A stretch of DNA of 64,000 nucleotides from Novosphingobium sediminicola (GCF_014196525.1 NZ_JACIDX010000006.1:1-64000), one strand, 5' to 3'; shown: positions 42,348-51,717, numbered from the stretch's first letter. The notes: generated from the sequence alone by a model not told the origin. Made by a program: numbers and translations.

Positions 42348-43379
42348 ATGTCGAACGGTCAGGATGGGTTTGGTGGCGAAGGCGGCGGCCTTACCCAACC
42401 GTGGACCGATGCGACAGATGCGCAGGCGCGGGCAAGGGATCTAATCGGGCGTGCGCGCGATGCGGTTGCGGGTGGCGCTGCGCTGGGTGATGGGGCTACG
42501 CTGGCGGATAAGGCCAGCGTGCTCTCGCAAGAAGCCAGCGCGCATATGCAGGGCGCCGAGGAGCGCGCCCAGCAATGGTATCATGACGCGCGCGAGGCCT
42601 TGCCCGGCCATGACGATGCCGCGCTGCATGGCGTGGACGATGCGCTGGGCAGCACGCGCTTTGATGACCATGATCGCCTGCCCTGGCTCGAATCGGATGA
42701 TGACGAGGAATATGAGGGCGTCGACAGCAAGCGTGTTGCCGTGGCGGTGGCGGCCGGTCTGGCGCTGACGGCGGCGGCGGTCGGGGGCTTTTGGTATTTC
42801 ACCCATCGCCCTGACAATGGCGTGCCCGTGGCCGATGGCAGCATGATCGCCGCGCCCGCAGAAAGCTATAAGGAAGCGCCCAAGGACCCGGGCGGCAAGC
42901 AATTTGCCGGGACCGGAGATTCCAGCTTTGCCGTTTCGCAGGGGCAGGAACGCCCCGCGCAACTGGCAGCCGGCGATGCGGCAGCGACAGCCGCCAATGC
43001 AGCCGAGGCGGCGGCCTCGACGGCGGCGGCGGCAGGGGCCAGCTTTGCGGGCGGCGCGCCCGTGGCGGCTAAACCTGAAGCCGTGGCGGCGGCGGCCAAG
43101 CCCGTGGCCGCGCCCAAGCCTGCGGCGGCGGCTGATAATGGCCCAAGCGGCGGCGTGGTCCAGATCGCGGCCTATACCAGCGAGAGCGCGGCGGTGGCCG
43201 GGTGGAACCGGCTGGTGCAGGCGCATGAGATCCTGAAGGGCATGAACCACCGCGTGGTTTCGGCCAAGATCGATCTGGGCACGGTCTATCGCCTGCAACT
43301 GGTGACCAATGCCGGGGGCGGGGCTGGCCTGTGCGAGCGGCTGAAGGCTGATGGTCTGTCCTGTCAGGTTAAACATTAA
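42348..43379 (+). CDS. SPOR-domain membrane protein
   Basis: The 343-residue protein has an acidic cytoplasmic N-terminus (about 1-125), a single membrane helix (VAVAVAAGLALTAAAVGGFWYF, about 128-150), an Ala-rich periplasmic linker, and a C-terminal SPOR domain (about 265-343, GVVQIAAYTSESAAVAGWNRL). SPOR domains bind septal, denuded peptidoglycan. The layout is like FtsN-type division proteins, but identity as FtsN is not shown. It lies between argS and nagZ in a conserved cluster. Confidence 0.85.
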   Translation: MSNGQDGFGGEGGGLTQPWTDATDAQARARDLIGRARDAVAGGAALGDGATLADKASVLSQEASAHMQGAEERAQQWYHDAREALPGHDDAALHGVDDALGSTRFDDHDRLPWLESDDDEEYEGVDSKRVAVAVAAGLALTAAAVGGFWYFTHRPDNGVPVADGSMIAAPAESYKEAPKDPGGKQFAGTGDSSFAVSQGQERPAQLAAGDAAATAANAAEAAASTAAAAGASFAGGAPVAAKPEAVAAAAKPVAAPKPAAAADNGPSGGVVQIAAYTSESAAVAGWNRLVQAHEILKGMNHRVVSAKIDLGTVYRLQLVTNAGGGAGLCERLKADGLSCQVKH

Positions 43380-43442
43380 GCCTCAGGTCAAGCATTAAGC
43401 GGATCTTGCGCGCAGGCACCGTTACGTGCAACGGATGGCCGC

Positions 43443-44459
43443 ATGATACCGGCGATTTTCGGCCTTTCCGGCCTGACCCTGACTGATGATGAGCGTGCTT
43501 TCTTTCGGGATTGCGATCCGGCGGGATACATCCTGTTTGGCCGCAATGTGGAAAGCCGCGCGCAATTGCGGGCGCTGACCGATGAATTGCGCGCTCTGCA
43601 TGGGCGCGATGATCTGTTCATCAGCGTGGATCAGGAAGGCGGGCGGGTCGCGCGGATGAAGCCGCCGGTCTGGGCCAAATATCCGGGCGGTGAGCCTTTT
43701 GCCCGGCTCTATGAATTGGCGCCCTCCAGCGCGATTGCCGCCGCGCGCGCCAATGCCGAGGCGCTGGGGCTCGATCTGGCCGAGGCGGGGATTACGGTCG
43801 ATTGCTGGCCCTGCGTCGATGTGCGCGAGCCGGGCGCGCATGATGTGATCGGCGACCGCGCCTTGGGTGAGGAGCCGATGCGGGTGGCCGCCTTGGGCCG
43901 CGCCATCCTGGAAGGTCTGGAGGCGGCGGGCGTGGCGGGCGTCATCAAACATATGCCCGGCCATGGCCGCGCCGGGGCCGACAGCCACAAGGAATTGCCC
44001 ACCGTCCATGCCGATGTCGAGGCGCTGGGGCGGGACATTGCGCCCTTCCGCGCTCTGGCCGCGCGGGCGAAGATCGGGATGACGGGGCATATCCTGTTTC
44101 CCGCATGGGACGCCGAGGCGCCCGCCACGCAATCGCCGCGCATCATTTCCGAGATCATCCGGGGGGCGATTGGTTTCGATGGTTTGCTGTTGACCGACGA
44201 CATCGACATGCAGGCGCTCTCGGGCACGATCCCTGAGCGTTCGGCGCGGGCGCTGGCGGCGGGCTGCGATCTGGTGCTCAATTGCTGGGCGCGGATGGAT
44301 GATATGGTGGGGATTGCGCAGGCTTGCCCGACCATGGGCGAGCAAGGCGCGGCGCGTCTGGCGCGGGCAATGGCGGGGACGTTCCTTTCGCCCGCTTTGG
44401 CGCAGGAGCGGCAGGCGGAATGCATCGCCACGCGCGATGCATTGCTGGGGCTGGTGTGA
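43443..44459 (+). CDS. nagZ: Beta-N-acetylhexosaminidase NagZ
   Basis: The 338-residue GH3 enzyme removes N-acetylglucosamine from muropeptide fragments in the cytoplasm during peptidoglycan recycling. The family motifs are RVARMKPP, and KHMPGHGRAGADSHKELP, with the catalytic His/Asp pair. The nucleophile region LLLTDDIDM is also present. The stop overlaps the GTG start of scpA. Confidence 0.95.
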   Translation: MIPAIFGLSGLTLTDDERAFFRDCDPAGYILFGRNVESRAQLRALTDELRALHGRDDLFISVDQEGGRVARMKPPVWAKYPGGEPFARLYELAPSSAIAAARANAEALGLDLAEAGITVDCWPCVDVREPGAHDVIGDRALGEEPMRVAALGRAILEGLEAAGVAGVIKHMPGHGRAGADSHKELPTVHADVEALGRDIAPFRALAARAKIGMTGHILFPAWDAEAPATQSPRIISEIIRGAIGFDGLLLTDDIDMQALSGTIPERSARALAAGCDLVLNCWARMDDMVGIAQACPTMGEQGAARLARAMAGTFLSPALAQERQAECIATRDALLGLV

Positions 44460-45265
44460 AAGAAATCCCGCTCCCGCCGGGCGAGGGCGCGGTTCTGTTC
44501 ACAGCAAACGCTCTCTCGGCCTCGGGGCGAGACGCGCTGATGCTGGAAATCGAGGGGTGGGAAGGGCCGCTCGATCTGCTGCTTGATCTGGCGCGGCGGC
44601 AAAAGGTCGATCTGCGGCGGATTTCGATCCTCGAACTGGTCGATCAATATATCGCCTATGTCGAGGCCGCCGAGGCGCTCAAGCTGGAACTGGCCGCCGA
44701 TTATCTGGTGATGGCGGCATGGCTTGCCTATCTCAAATCCGCGCTGCTGCTGCCCAAAGAGGAGCAGGAGGAGCCGAGCCCCGAAGAACTGGCGCTGCGC
44801 CTGCAATTGCGGCTGCAACGACTGGCCGCGATGCGTGAGGCGGCGGCGCGGCTTTTGGCGCGCGACCGGATCGGGCGCGATGTGTTTCTGCGTGGCGCGC
44901 CGGAGGGGCTGCGCATCGGCAAGAAGGCGGTGTGGCAGGCCGATCTCTATGACCTCATCGCCGCCTATGGTCAGGTCAAGGCCCGCAACGCCCCGGTGGT
45001 TCATATCGTGCGCGACCGCAAGGTGATGACGCTGGATTCGGCGCTGGCGCGTATGTCGGCCATGCTGGGGGTGACGCTGGACTGGGTGGAGCTGCGCGAA
45101 TTTCTGCCCCCCGCGACGCAGGCGGAATGGAGCGATGAGCGCTTGCGCCGCTCGGCTCTGGCCTCCAGTTTTGTCGCCGCACTCGAATTGGCGCGACAGG
45201 GGCGGGTGGAGATCGTGCAGGACCATGTGTTCGGCCCCTTGCGCTTGCGGAGTTTGAACGCATGA
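44456..45265 (+). CDS. scpA: Segregation and condensation protein A (ScpA)
   Basis: The 269-residue kleisin links the two heads of the SMC dimer in the bacterial condensin. The N-terminal signature LEIEGWEGPLDLLLDLARRQKVDLRRISILELVDQY (about residues 24-60) and the following AADYLVMAAWLAYLKSALLLP are typical. The C-terminal winged helix (about 200-269) is also recognisable. The GTG at 44456 overlaps the nagZ stop (GTGTGA). The stop overlaps scpB. Confidence 0.93.
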   Translation: MKEIPLPPGEGAVLFTANALSASGRDALMLEIEGWEGPLDLLLDLARRQKVDLRRISILELVDQYIAYVEAAEALKLELAADYLVMAAWLAYLKSALLLPKEEQEEPSPEELALRLQLRLQRLAAMREAAARLLARDRIGRDVFLRGAPEGLRIGKKAVWQADLYDLIAAYGQVKARNAPVVHIVRDRKVMTLDSALARMSAMLGVTLDWVELREFLPPATQAEWSDERLRRSALASSFVAALELARQGRVEIVQDHVFGPLRLRSLNA

Positions 45266-45867
45266 GCCCGCTGATTCGCGCGCTGGAGGCCGCGCTCTTT
45301 GCCGCGACCCAGCCGATGAGCGTCGAGGCCATTGCCCGCCACTTGGGGCAGGGGGAGGCGGCGGTGCGTGAAGCTTTGCGCGAATTATCCGCCCATTATG
45401 CCGGGCGCGGGGTCGAACTGGTTGAGCGCGGCGGGCGCTGGCATTTCCAGACTGCGCCCGATCTGGCCCATTTGCTGCGCCCCATGCATGAGGAGCCGCG
45501 CCGCCTGACCCGCGCGGCCACCGAATGTCTGGCCATCATCGCCTATCACGAACCGGTCAGCCGCGCCGAGATCGAGGCGATTCGCGGCGTGCAGACCGCC
45601 AAGGGCACGGTGGACGTGTTGATGGAGGCCGGATGGGTGCGCATTGCCGGCCGGCGCGAGGTTCCGGGCCGCCCGGTGATCTATGCCACCACGCCCGCCT
45701 TCCTTGCCGAGTTCGGTTTGAGCAGCCGCCGCGACTTGCCCGGAATCGAGGAATTGCGGGCTACGGGCCTGCTCGATCCGGTTGATGAGGCCTATGATGC
45801 GCTGATAGGTGATCCGAAGAGTGAGGAAGCGCTACGTCAATCAGCGGATGGGCTGGCGCAGCCGTAA
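45262..45867 (+). CDS. scpB: Segregation and condensation protein B (ScpB)
   Basis: The 201-residue protein has two winged-helix domains: LIRALEAALFAATQPMSVEAIARHLG (about 3-28), then RLTRAATECLAIIAYHEPVSRAEIEAIRGV (about 80-110) and the RAEVPGRPVIYATT segment. It stabilises ScpA on SMC. It starts inside the scpA stop (ATGA overlap). Confidence 0.93.
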   Translation: MSPLIRALEAALFAATQPMSVEAIARHLGQGEAAVREALRELSAHYAGRGVELVERGGRWHFQTAPDLAHLLRPMHEEPRRLTRAATECLAIIAYHEPVSRAEIEAIRGVQTAKGTVDVLMEAGWVRIAGRREVPGRPVIYATTPAFLAEFGLSSRRDLPGIEELRATGLLDPVDEAYDALIGDPKSEEALRQSADGLAQP

Positions 45868-45945
45868 GAAAGTGCCTAGATAGGATCAAAATGCCCGCGC
45901 CTAGCCATGAATCTTGGCTCGGCGGGGCCACAAGGAGTTGGTATC

Positions 45946-46179
45946 ATGGGTTTTGGGTCTGTCTGGCACTGGGTCATCGTTCTGCTGGTCGTGCTGGTGC
46001 TGTTTGGTCGTGGCCGCGTGTCCGACATCATGGGCGATTTCGGCAAGGGTATCAAAAGCTTCAAGGAAGGCATGGCGGACGAAACCACCGACCGCCCGGT
46101 AACGCCGCCTGCCCAGATCGAAGGTAAGGGCGAGCCGGTCAAGCCTGCTGCCACTGAAGAAAAGACCGGCCAGAATTGA
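45946..46179 (+). CDS. tatA: Twin-arginine translocase subunit TatA
   Basis: The 77-residue protein has a short N-terminal helix ([21 protein letters not shown]), then an amphipathic helix ([19 protein letters not shown]), and an acidic tail. It forms the pore-like part of the Tat translocon for folded proteins. The ATG at 45946 is preferred because AAGGAG is eleven bases upstream and the protein then starts with the standard MGFGS-like sequence. Confidence 0.92.
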   Translation: MGFGSVWHWVIVLLVVLVLFGRGRVSDIMGDFGKGIKSFKEGMADETTDRPVTPPAQIEGKGEPVKPAATEEKTGQN

Positions 46180-46220
46180 GCCTTTCTTACCCATTCCTCG
46201 CAAGATTGGCCTGACGCACT

Positions 46221-46643
46221 GTGCTGTTTGATATTGCCCCTTCGGAATTTCTGCTGACGGCGGTGGTCGCCGTGGTGGTGATCGGCCCCAAGGATATGCC
46301 CCGCGCCATGCGGACCATGGGCAAATGGATGGGGACGGTGCGCCGTGTCTCGGGCCATTTCCGCTCTGGCATCGAAACCATGATCCGCGAGGCGGAAATG
46401 GAGGAGATGGAAAAGAAATGGCGCGAGCAGAATGAGGCGATCATGAAGGCCAGCCCGCCAGAGGCTTTGCCCTTGGCGGAATTGGCCGAACATGCGCCTA
46501 CTGAGCCTTTGGTTGCGGGCGAATTGTCGGGTACTGAACTGCCCGTCGATCCGCATTCGGCCAGCGCGCAGGAACATGCAGCCCACCATCAGGCCCAAGC
46601 GCATGAAGGCCATGAACAGGCCGCCAAGGCCAAGGGCGAATAA
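46221..46643 (+). CDS. tatB: Twin-arginine translocase subunit TatB
   Basis: The 140-residue protein has the TatB signature FDIAPSEFLLTAVVAVVVIGPKDMPRAMRTMGKWMGTVRR and a long amphipathic helix (about 44-85). The C-terminal tail is low-complexity and His/Ala-rich (HAAHHQAQAHEGHEQAAK). TatB with TatC recognises Tat signal peptides. It starts with GTG at 46221. Confidence 0.92.
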   Translation: MLFDIAPSEFLLTAVVAVVVIGPKDMPRAMRTMGKWMGTVRRVSGHFRSGIETMIREAEMEEMEKKWREQNEAIMKASPPEALPLAELAEHAPTEPLVAGELSGTELPVDPHSASAQEHAAHHQAQAHEGHEQAAKAKGE

Positions 46644-46645
46644 AG

Positions 46646-47437
46646 ATGGCGTTTGAAATCAAGGATATCGACGAATCGCAGGCCCCGCTGCTTGAGCATC
46701 TGGTGGAACTGCGCGGGCGCCTGCTCAAATCCATCGCTGCGCTCTTTGTGGCCTTTGGCATCTGCCTCTATTTCGTGAACCCGATTCTGGCTTTTCTGGT
46801 GCAGCCTCTGCGCGATGCGGCGGGGACCGGGGGCAAGCTGATCTATACCAAGCTTTATGAGGCCTTCTTCGTTGACCTCAAGGTGGCGTTGTTCGCCGCC
46901 TTTATGCTGGCATTTCCGGTCATCTCGAACCAGATTTGGGCCTTTATCGCACCGGGCCTCTATGCCAAGGAAAAGAAGGCGTTTCTGCCCTTTCTGATCG
47001 CCACGCCGGTGCTGTTCCTGTCGGGCGCATCGCTGGCCTATTACGTGGTGATGCCCACCGCCTTCCGCTGGATGCTGGGTTTTCAGGGCAATCGTGGCGG
47101 GATTCAGATGGAGGCGCTGCCCAGCGTCGGCGACTACCTTGGTCTGGTGATGCAATTCATCCTCGCCTTCGGGATCAGCTTCCTGTTGCCCGTCCTGCTC
47201 CTGTTGCTCAACCGCGCGGGGATCGTGACGCGCCAGCAGCTCTCGAGCGCGCGGCGTTATGTGATTGTCGGGATCACCGTGCTGGCCGCTGTGCTGACGC
47301 CGCCCGATGTGGGGTCGCAGTTGATGCTGGCCGTGCCGCTGATGATCCTGTTCGAAGGGTCGCTGATCGTGATGTGGTTTGGCGAAAAGCGTGCGGCCAA
47401 GGCTGAGGGGCAGGCAGAGGTTGAGGTTGCGGGGTAA
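46646..47437 (+). CDS. tatC: Twin-arginine translocase subunit TatC
   Basis: The 263-residue membrane protein has six helices and the TatC signatures APLLEHLVELRGRLLKSI and YTKLYEAFFVDLKVALFAAFMLAFPVISNQIWAFIAPGLY, with the signal-peptide-binding cytoplasmic loops. YYVVMPTAFRWMLGF and TPPDVGSQLMLAVPLMILFE are also typical. Two bases separate it from tatB. A composite repeat follows eight bases after the stop. Confidence 0.95.
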   Translation: MAFEIKDIDESQAPLLEHLVELRGRLLKSIAALFVAFGICLYFVNPILAFLVQPLRDAAGTGGKLIYTKLYEAFFVDLKVALFAAFMLAFPVISNQIWAFIAPGLYAKEKKAFLPFLIATPVLFLSGASLAYYVVMPTAFRWMLGFQGNRGGIQMEALPSVGDYLGLVMQFILAFGISFLLPVLLLLLNRAGIVTRQQLSSARRYVIVGITVLAAVLTPPDVGSQLMLAVPLMILFEGSLIVMWFGEKRAAKAEGQAEVEVAG

Positions 47438-47445
47438 GAAGGTTT

Positions 47446-47658
47446 GCCTCCGGCGGGCAAAGGGCGGGGGCCCTTTGCAATCCCGTTAATGGGGTAGTGC
47501 TCGGGGTTGGATGGTTTGAAAGCCTGCGGCGCGGAGATGGCATTCCCATCTGCGCCGCAGGCTTTATCATTTCAACGCTGCGTCCGACACTCACCGCCGA
47601 ACCCATGGTGCAACGCAGACAGTAACGGGAGCGCGAGGGTCTGGACCCTCGCATCCAT
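47446..47658. repeat. Composite palindromic intergenic repeat, copy 6
   Basis: Left hairpin module (CAAAGGGC/GCCCTTTG) at 47446-47484. The centre at 47518-47565 is the most perfect in the window: AAAGCCTGCGGCGC, an inner GAGATGG/CCCATCT pair, and GCGCCGCAGGCTTT. The GCGTCCGACACTCACCGCCG block is at 47580-47599, and the alternative right module with GCGAGGGTCTGGACCCTCGC is at 47632-47652. It lies between the convergent tatC and amidohydrolase genes. Confidence 0.9.
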
Positions 47659-47662
47659 CCCT

Positions 47663-49381
47663 TCACTTCTTCCCCAACTCCCAAACCGGCTTCCCCGCCA
47701 CCCAAGTCTGCAACACTCTGGTCCGCCGGATACGGTCCGCACTGTCGGTCATAGGGTCAACATCGACCAGTACGAAATCCGCCCGCCAGCCCGGCTTCAA
47801 TTGCCCCAGCTTTGCCTCGGCTTGCCCGGCAAAGGCCGCGCCGGTGGTATAGGCGGCCAGCGCCTGCGTGCGGGTCAGCTTTTCCTGCGGCTGCCATCCC
47901 CCGGCGGGCTGACCATCGGCCCCTTCGCGGGTGATGGCGGCGGCGATACCGGCAAAGGGGTCGGACACTTCGACCGGCGCGTCCGAGCCAAAGGCCAGAC
48001 GCGCGCCCGCTCGCAGCATCGAGGCCCAAGCATAGGCACCGTTCAGCCGGTTTGGCCCCAGCCGCGCCTCGGCCATGGTCCGGTCGCTGGTCTGGTGGAT
48101 GGGCTGCATGCTGGCGATGATGCCGTTCTGGCCAAAGCGGGGAATGTCGGCCGGATCGACGATCTGGGCGTGTTCGATGCGCCAGCGCCGGTCGCCCTGA
48201 TAGGTCTGCGCCACATCCTCGATGGCCGAGAGCAGCGTGGCATTGGCCGCATCGCCGATCGCATGGACGGCCACTTGAAAGTGATCCATCGCCGCGCGGC
48301 TGATCAGGTTTTTAAGCTGGGTTTCGGACAGAAACGGCAGGCCGGTGGTCGCAGCATCGGCATAGGGCGCCTTGAGCCAAGCCCCTCGCGACCCCAGCGC
48401 GCCATCGAGATAGAGCTTGACCCCATTCAGGCGCAGCCGGTCCTCATAGAGCCATGGCGTCGGCCCCGGCCCGCCGATCAGCACCGTGTTGGCGATGCCA
48501 TCGCCATAGGCCATGACGCGCATCTTCAACCGGCCATAATCGCCCGCGCGGCGCATCGCCTGCCAGTCCTCGATGGAGGTGCCCATATCGGCCGCCGCCG
48601 TCACCCCGCGCGACAGGAAAAGCTCCTGCGCCTTGGCCAACGCCGCATCGCGGTCTTCCGGGCGCGGGGGAGGCACGATCTTGCCCACCAGCGCCATCGC
48701 CCCATCGACCAGCACGCCGGCGGGCGCCCCCAAAGCGGCGGGGGCCGCTGGAGCTTTCCCCGTCGCTTTGCCTGCGACCTTGCTCACCACTCTTGGCGCG
48801 GGCAGGCGTTCGATCCGCCCGCCTGTGGGGTCCTTGGTGGCCGCCGTCAAGCCAGCGGCCGCCAGCGCCTTGGAATTGGCCCAGCCCGCATGGCCATCCA
48901 CGCGCTCCAGCCAGACCGGGCGATCATCCACCGCCACATCCAGTTCCCCCGCTGTGGGGAAGCGGCCCAATTGCCACAATTCCTGATTCCACCCGCGCCC
49001 GATGATCCACGGGCGGCCGGGAAATTGCGCGGCATAGGCGCGGATCTTGCCCTGCGCCTGCGCCAGCGAGGTGGTGTCGGACAGGTCCAGCGTCAGCGCC
49101 GCAAGCCCCACACCCATCACATGCGCATGGGCGTCGATCAATCCGGGCAGCAGCACCGCTCCGCGCCCATCGGCGGCAAAATCCAGCCGGGACGGGCGGG
49201 GATCATCCTCATGCAGCAATTGCAGCACGCGGCCGTCACGGTCGATCACGATGCCGTTGAAGCGCTCGACATTGCCCGCCGCATTGAGCGTCATGCCGCG
49301 AACATGGTCGACCAGCGTATCGGCATAGGCCGACCCGGAGCACAGCAATCCCGCGACCAGCGCGGCAAAAGATAATTTCAT
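47663..49381 (-). CDS. Exported amidohydrolase (YtcJ-like)
   Basis: The 572-residue protein has a signal peptide (FAALVAGLLCSGSAYA). The metal-dependent hydrolase core has LLPGLIDAHAHVMG, GRGWNQELW, IGDAANATLLSAI, and FGSDAPVEVSDPFAGI. It resembles YtcJ/NfdA-type N-acyl or imide hydrolases that are exported in this group of bacteria. The substrate is not known. The start overlaps the stop of the gene upstream (ATGA), so the two form an operon with the dehydrogenase. Confidence 0.87.
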   Translation of the reverse strand: MKLSFAALVAGLLCSGSAYADTLVDHVRGMTLNAAGNVERFNGIVIDRDGRVLQLLHEDDPRPSRLDFAADGRGAVLLPGLIDAHAHVMGVGLAALTLDLSDTTSLAQAQGKIRAYAAQFPGRPWIIGRGWNQELWQLGRFPTAGELDVAVDDRPVWLERVDGHAGWANSKALAAAGLTAATKDPTGGRIERLPAPRVVSKVAGKATGKAPAAPAALGAPAGVLVDGAMALVGKIVPPPRPEDRDAALAKAQELFLSRGVTAAADMGTSIEDWQAMRRAGDYGRLKMRVMAYGDGIANTVLIGGPGPTPWLYEDRLRLNGVKLYLDGALGSRGAWLKAPYADAATTGLPFLSETQLKNLISRAAMDHFQVAVHAIGDAANATLLSAIEDVAQTYQGDRRWRIEHAQIVDPADIPRFGQNGIIASMQPIHQTSDRTMAEARLGPNRLNGAYAWASMLRAGARLAFGSDAPVEVSDPFAGIAAAITREGADGQPAGGWQPQEKLTRTQALAAYTTGAAFAGQAEAKLGQLKPGWRADFVLVDVDPMTDSADRIRRTRVLQTWVAGKPVWELGKK

Positions 49382-50286
49382 CGAACCCCTCGTTTGGGCA
49401 GGCGACGAAGAATGGCGCTGGTGTCCTGACGCCCGCCGCCCATGGCCTGAATATCGGCGTAAAGCTGGTCGATCAGCGCGGCCACCGGAAAGGACAGGCC
49501 CAGCCCGCGTCCTTCATCCAGCGCCAGCCCCAGATCCTTGCGCATCCAGTCGATGGCAAAGCCGAAGTCGAACCGCTCCTGCGCCATCGTGTGCCAGCGA
49601 TTGTCCATCTGCCAGCTTTGCGCCGCGCCCCCGCTGATCGCCTCATAGACCTTGTCGAGATCGAGATGCTCGGCCTGCGCCAGACGGAAGGCTTCGGCCA
49701 GAGCCGCCGTAACGCCCGCCAGCGCGATCTGGTTGACCATCTTGGTGGCCTGGCCGGTGCCTGCCTTGCCGATATGCACGATGCGCCGCGCATAGGCGCG
49801 CATCACCGGCGTTGCTGCCTCAACAGCATCGGCCCGCCCGCCGCACATCAGCGTCAGCGTGCCCGCCTCGGCGCCCGCCTGCGCCCCGGTCATCGGCGCA
49901 TCGACACAGCGGATTTCCTTGTCGCGCGCCTCCACCCCGATCTGCCGGGCGATGCGCGCCGACACGGTGGTGTGGTCGATGAACAATCCGCCCGGATGAA
50001 GCGTGGTAAACACGCCCTGCGGCCCCAGCACCACCTCGGCCAGATCATCGTCATTGCCCACGCAGGTGATGACCACATCCGATCCTTCGGCGGCATCGGC
50101 GGCATTATTGGCCTCGCGCACCGCAATGTCGGGGTTGGCCGTGCGCCACTGTTCGATCCGTTTGGGCGTGCGGTTATACAGGGTCAGACTGTGTCCGGCA
50201 TGGCCCAGATGGCGGGCGATCGGCCCTCCCATCACACCAAGTCCGATGACGGCAACGCGGCGAGGAGCAGAAGCAGGGTCGGTCAT
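49378..50286 (-). CDS. Beta-hydroxyacid dehydrogenase family oxidoreductase
   Basis: The 302-residue enzyme has the Rossmann start VAVIGLGVMGGPIARHLGHAG, the substrate-binding signature FIDHTTVSARIARQIG, DAPMTGAQAGAEAGTLTLMCGG, and GKAGTGQATKMVNQIALAG with the catalytic lysine. It is of the 3-hydroxyisobutyrate/tartronate semialdehyde reductase type. The ATG at 50286 gives the normal length; the longer frame to 50343 adds only an unconserved start. It overlaps the amidohydrolase gene and diverges from ilvA. Confidence 0.9.
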   Translation of the reverse strand: MTDPASAPRRVAVIGLGVMGGPIARHLGHAGHSLTLYNRTPKRIEQWRTANPDIAVREANNAADAAEGSDVVITCVGNDDDLAEVVLGPQGVFTTLHPGGLFIDHTTVSARIARQIGVEARDKEIRCVDAPMTGAQAGAEAGTLTLMCGGRADAVEAATPVMRAYARRIVHIGKAGTGQATKMVNQIALAGVTAALAEAFRLAQAEHLDLDKVYEAISGGAAQSWQMDNRWHTMAQERFDFGFAIDWMRKDLGLALDEGRGLGLSFPVAALIDQLYADIQAMGGGRQDTSAILRRLPKRGVR

Positions 50287-50423
50287 GAAGGCCGTATTAG
50301 CCGGTTTATGCGCGAAGGGAATAAGGGAAGTGTAGTGCGGCACGATAAAGCCGGGGGGTGAGGTAAAATCCTCGCATAATCGCGGTTTCTTGGGAAAGGT
50401 TTTTCCGCTAGGGGCGCAGGATT

Positions 50424-51674
50424 ATGACTGAGGCAAACATCACGCAAATCGGCGCCGCTGCGCCCCTGCTCACCATCGATGATATCCGCGCCGCCGCAGG
50501 GCGAATTGCGGGCCATGTGGTGCGCACCGACATGGACCATTCGCGGACCCTGTCGAAGATTTGCGGCTGCGAAGTCTATCTCAAGTTTGAAAACCTTCAA
50601 TTTACCGCCGCCTATAAGGAACGCGGCGCGCTCAATGCCCTTTTGCATCTGACCCAGGAACAGCGCGACCGGGGCGTTATCGCCGCCAGCGCGGGCAATC
50701 ATGCCCAGGGCCTGTCCTATCACGGCAGCCGCCTTGGCGTGCCCGTGACGATTGTCATGCCCAAGACCACGCCCACCGTGAAGGTGATGCAGACCGAGAG
50801 CGTGGGCGGCAAGGTGGTGCTGGAAGGCGAGACGTTCGACGAAGCCTATGCCTATGCCCGCAGCATGGAAAAGCAGTTGGGCCTGACTTTCGTCCATCCC
50901 TTCGACGATCCGCTGGTCGCCGCAGGGCAGGGGACGGTTGCGCTCGAAATGCTGGAGGATCAGCCTGATCTCGACATGCTGGTGATCCCGGTGGGCGGGG
51001 GCGGATTGTCTACCGGCATGGGCACGGCGGCGCGCGCGATCAAGCCGAGCATCGGCCTGATCGGGGTTGAGGCCGAGCTGTATCCTTCGATGTACAACCT
51101 GCTTAAAGGCACCAACTACCCCATCGGCGGCGACACGCTGGCCGAGGGCATTGCGGTGAAAGAGCCGGGCGAGTTCACCTCGAAGATGCTGGCGCAGTTG
51201 CTCGACGATTTCGTGCTGGTGTCGGAAAGCGAGCTGGAGCACGCGCTGTGCCTGTTGCTCAACATCGAAAAGACGGTGGTTGAGGGTGCGGGCGCGGCGG
51301 GTCTGGCCGCGCTGATGGCGCATCGCCATCTGTTCAAGGGCAAGAAGGTGGGCATCGTCCTGTCGGGCGGCAATATCGACCAGCGTCTGCTGGCCAATGT
51401 GCTGCTGCGCGATCTGGCGCGTTCGGGCCGTCTGGCGCGTCTGAAGCTGACGCTTCAGGATCGCCCCGGCGCTTTGTTCAAGGTGGTCGAGGAATTCAAC
51501 CGCCATCAGGTCAACATCATCGAGGTCTATCACCAGCGCATCTTCACCCATCTGCCCGCCAAGGGGCTGACGGCGGACATCGAATGCGAGGCGCGCGACG
51601 GCGAACAGATCGACGCTTTGGTTAACGCCTTGCGCGCCAAGGGCTATGAGGTGGTGCAGGCCGAAGTAAGCTGA
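50424..51674 (+). CDS. ilvA: Threonine ammonia-lyase
   Basis: The 416-residue PLP enzyme turns threonine into 2-oxobutyrate, the first step of isoleucine synthesis. The PLP-lysine motif is FTAAYKERGALNALL (about residues 57-71), the phosphate-binding glycine loop is IPVGGGGLSTGMGTA, and an ACT domain closes the chain (about 335-416), beginning LKLTLQDRPGALFKVV. The single ACT domain fits the shorter, catabolic-like or weakly regulated form. A hairpin follows the stop. Confidence 0.94.
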   Translation: MTEANITQIGAAAPLLTIDDIRAAAGRIAGHVVRTDMDHSRTLSKICGCEVYLKFENLQFTAAYKERGALNALLHLTQEQRDRGVIAASAGNHAQGLSYHGSRLGVPVTIVMPKTTPTVKVMQTESVGGKVVLEGETFDEAYAYARSMEKQLGLTFVHPFDDPLVAAGQGTVALEMLEDQPDLDMLVIPVGGGGLSTGMGTAARAIKPSIGLIGVEAELYPSMYNLLKGTNYPIGGDTLAEGIAVKEPGEFTSKMLAQLLDDFVLVSESELEHALCLLLNIEKTVVEGAGAAGLAALMAHRHLFKGKKVGIVLSGGNIDQRLLANVLLRDLARSGRLARLKLTLQDRPGALFKVVEEFNRHQVNIIEVYHQRIFTHLPAKGLTADIECEARDGEQIDALVNALRAKGYEVVQAEVS

Positions 51675-51682
51675 GGAAATCC

Positions 51683-51717
51683 ACAGGGGGCCGGTTAACG
51701 CGATTGCGGCCCCCTGT
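51683..51717 (+). terminator. Hairpin after ilvA
   Basis: ACAGGGGGCCG and CGGCCCCCTGT form an 11-pair perfect stem around a 13-base loop. The following sequence (GTCTATATGG) has no T-run, so termination may need Rho. Confidence 0.6.
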
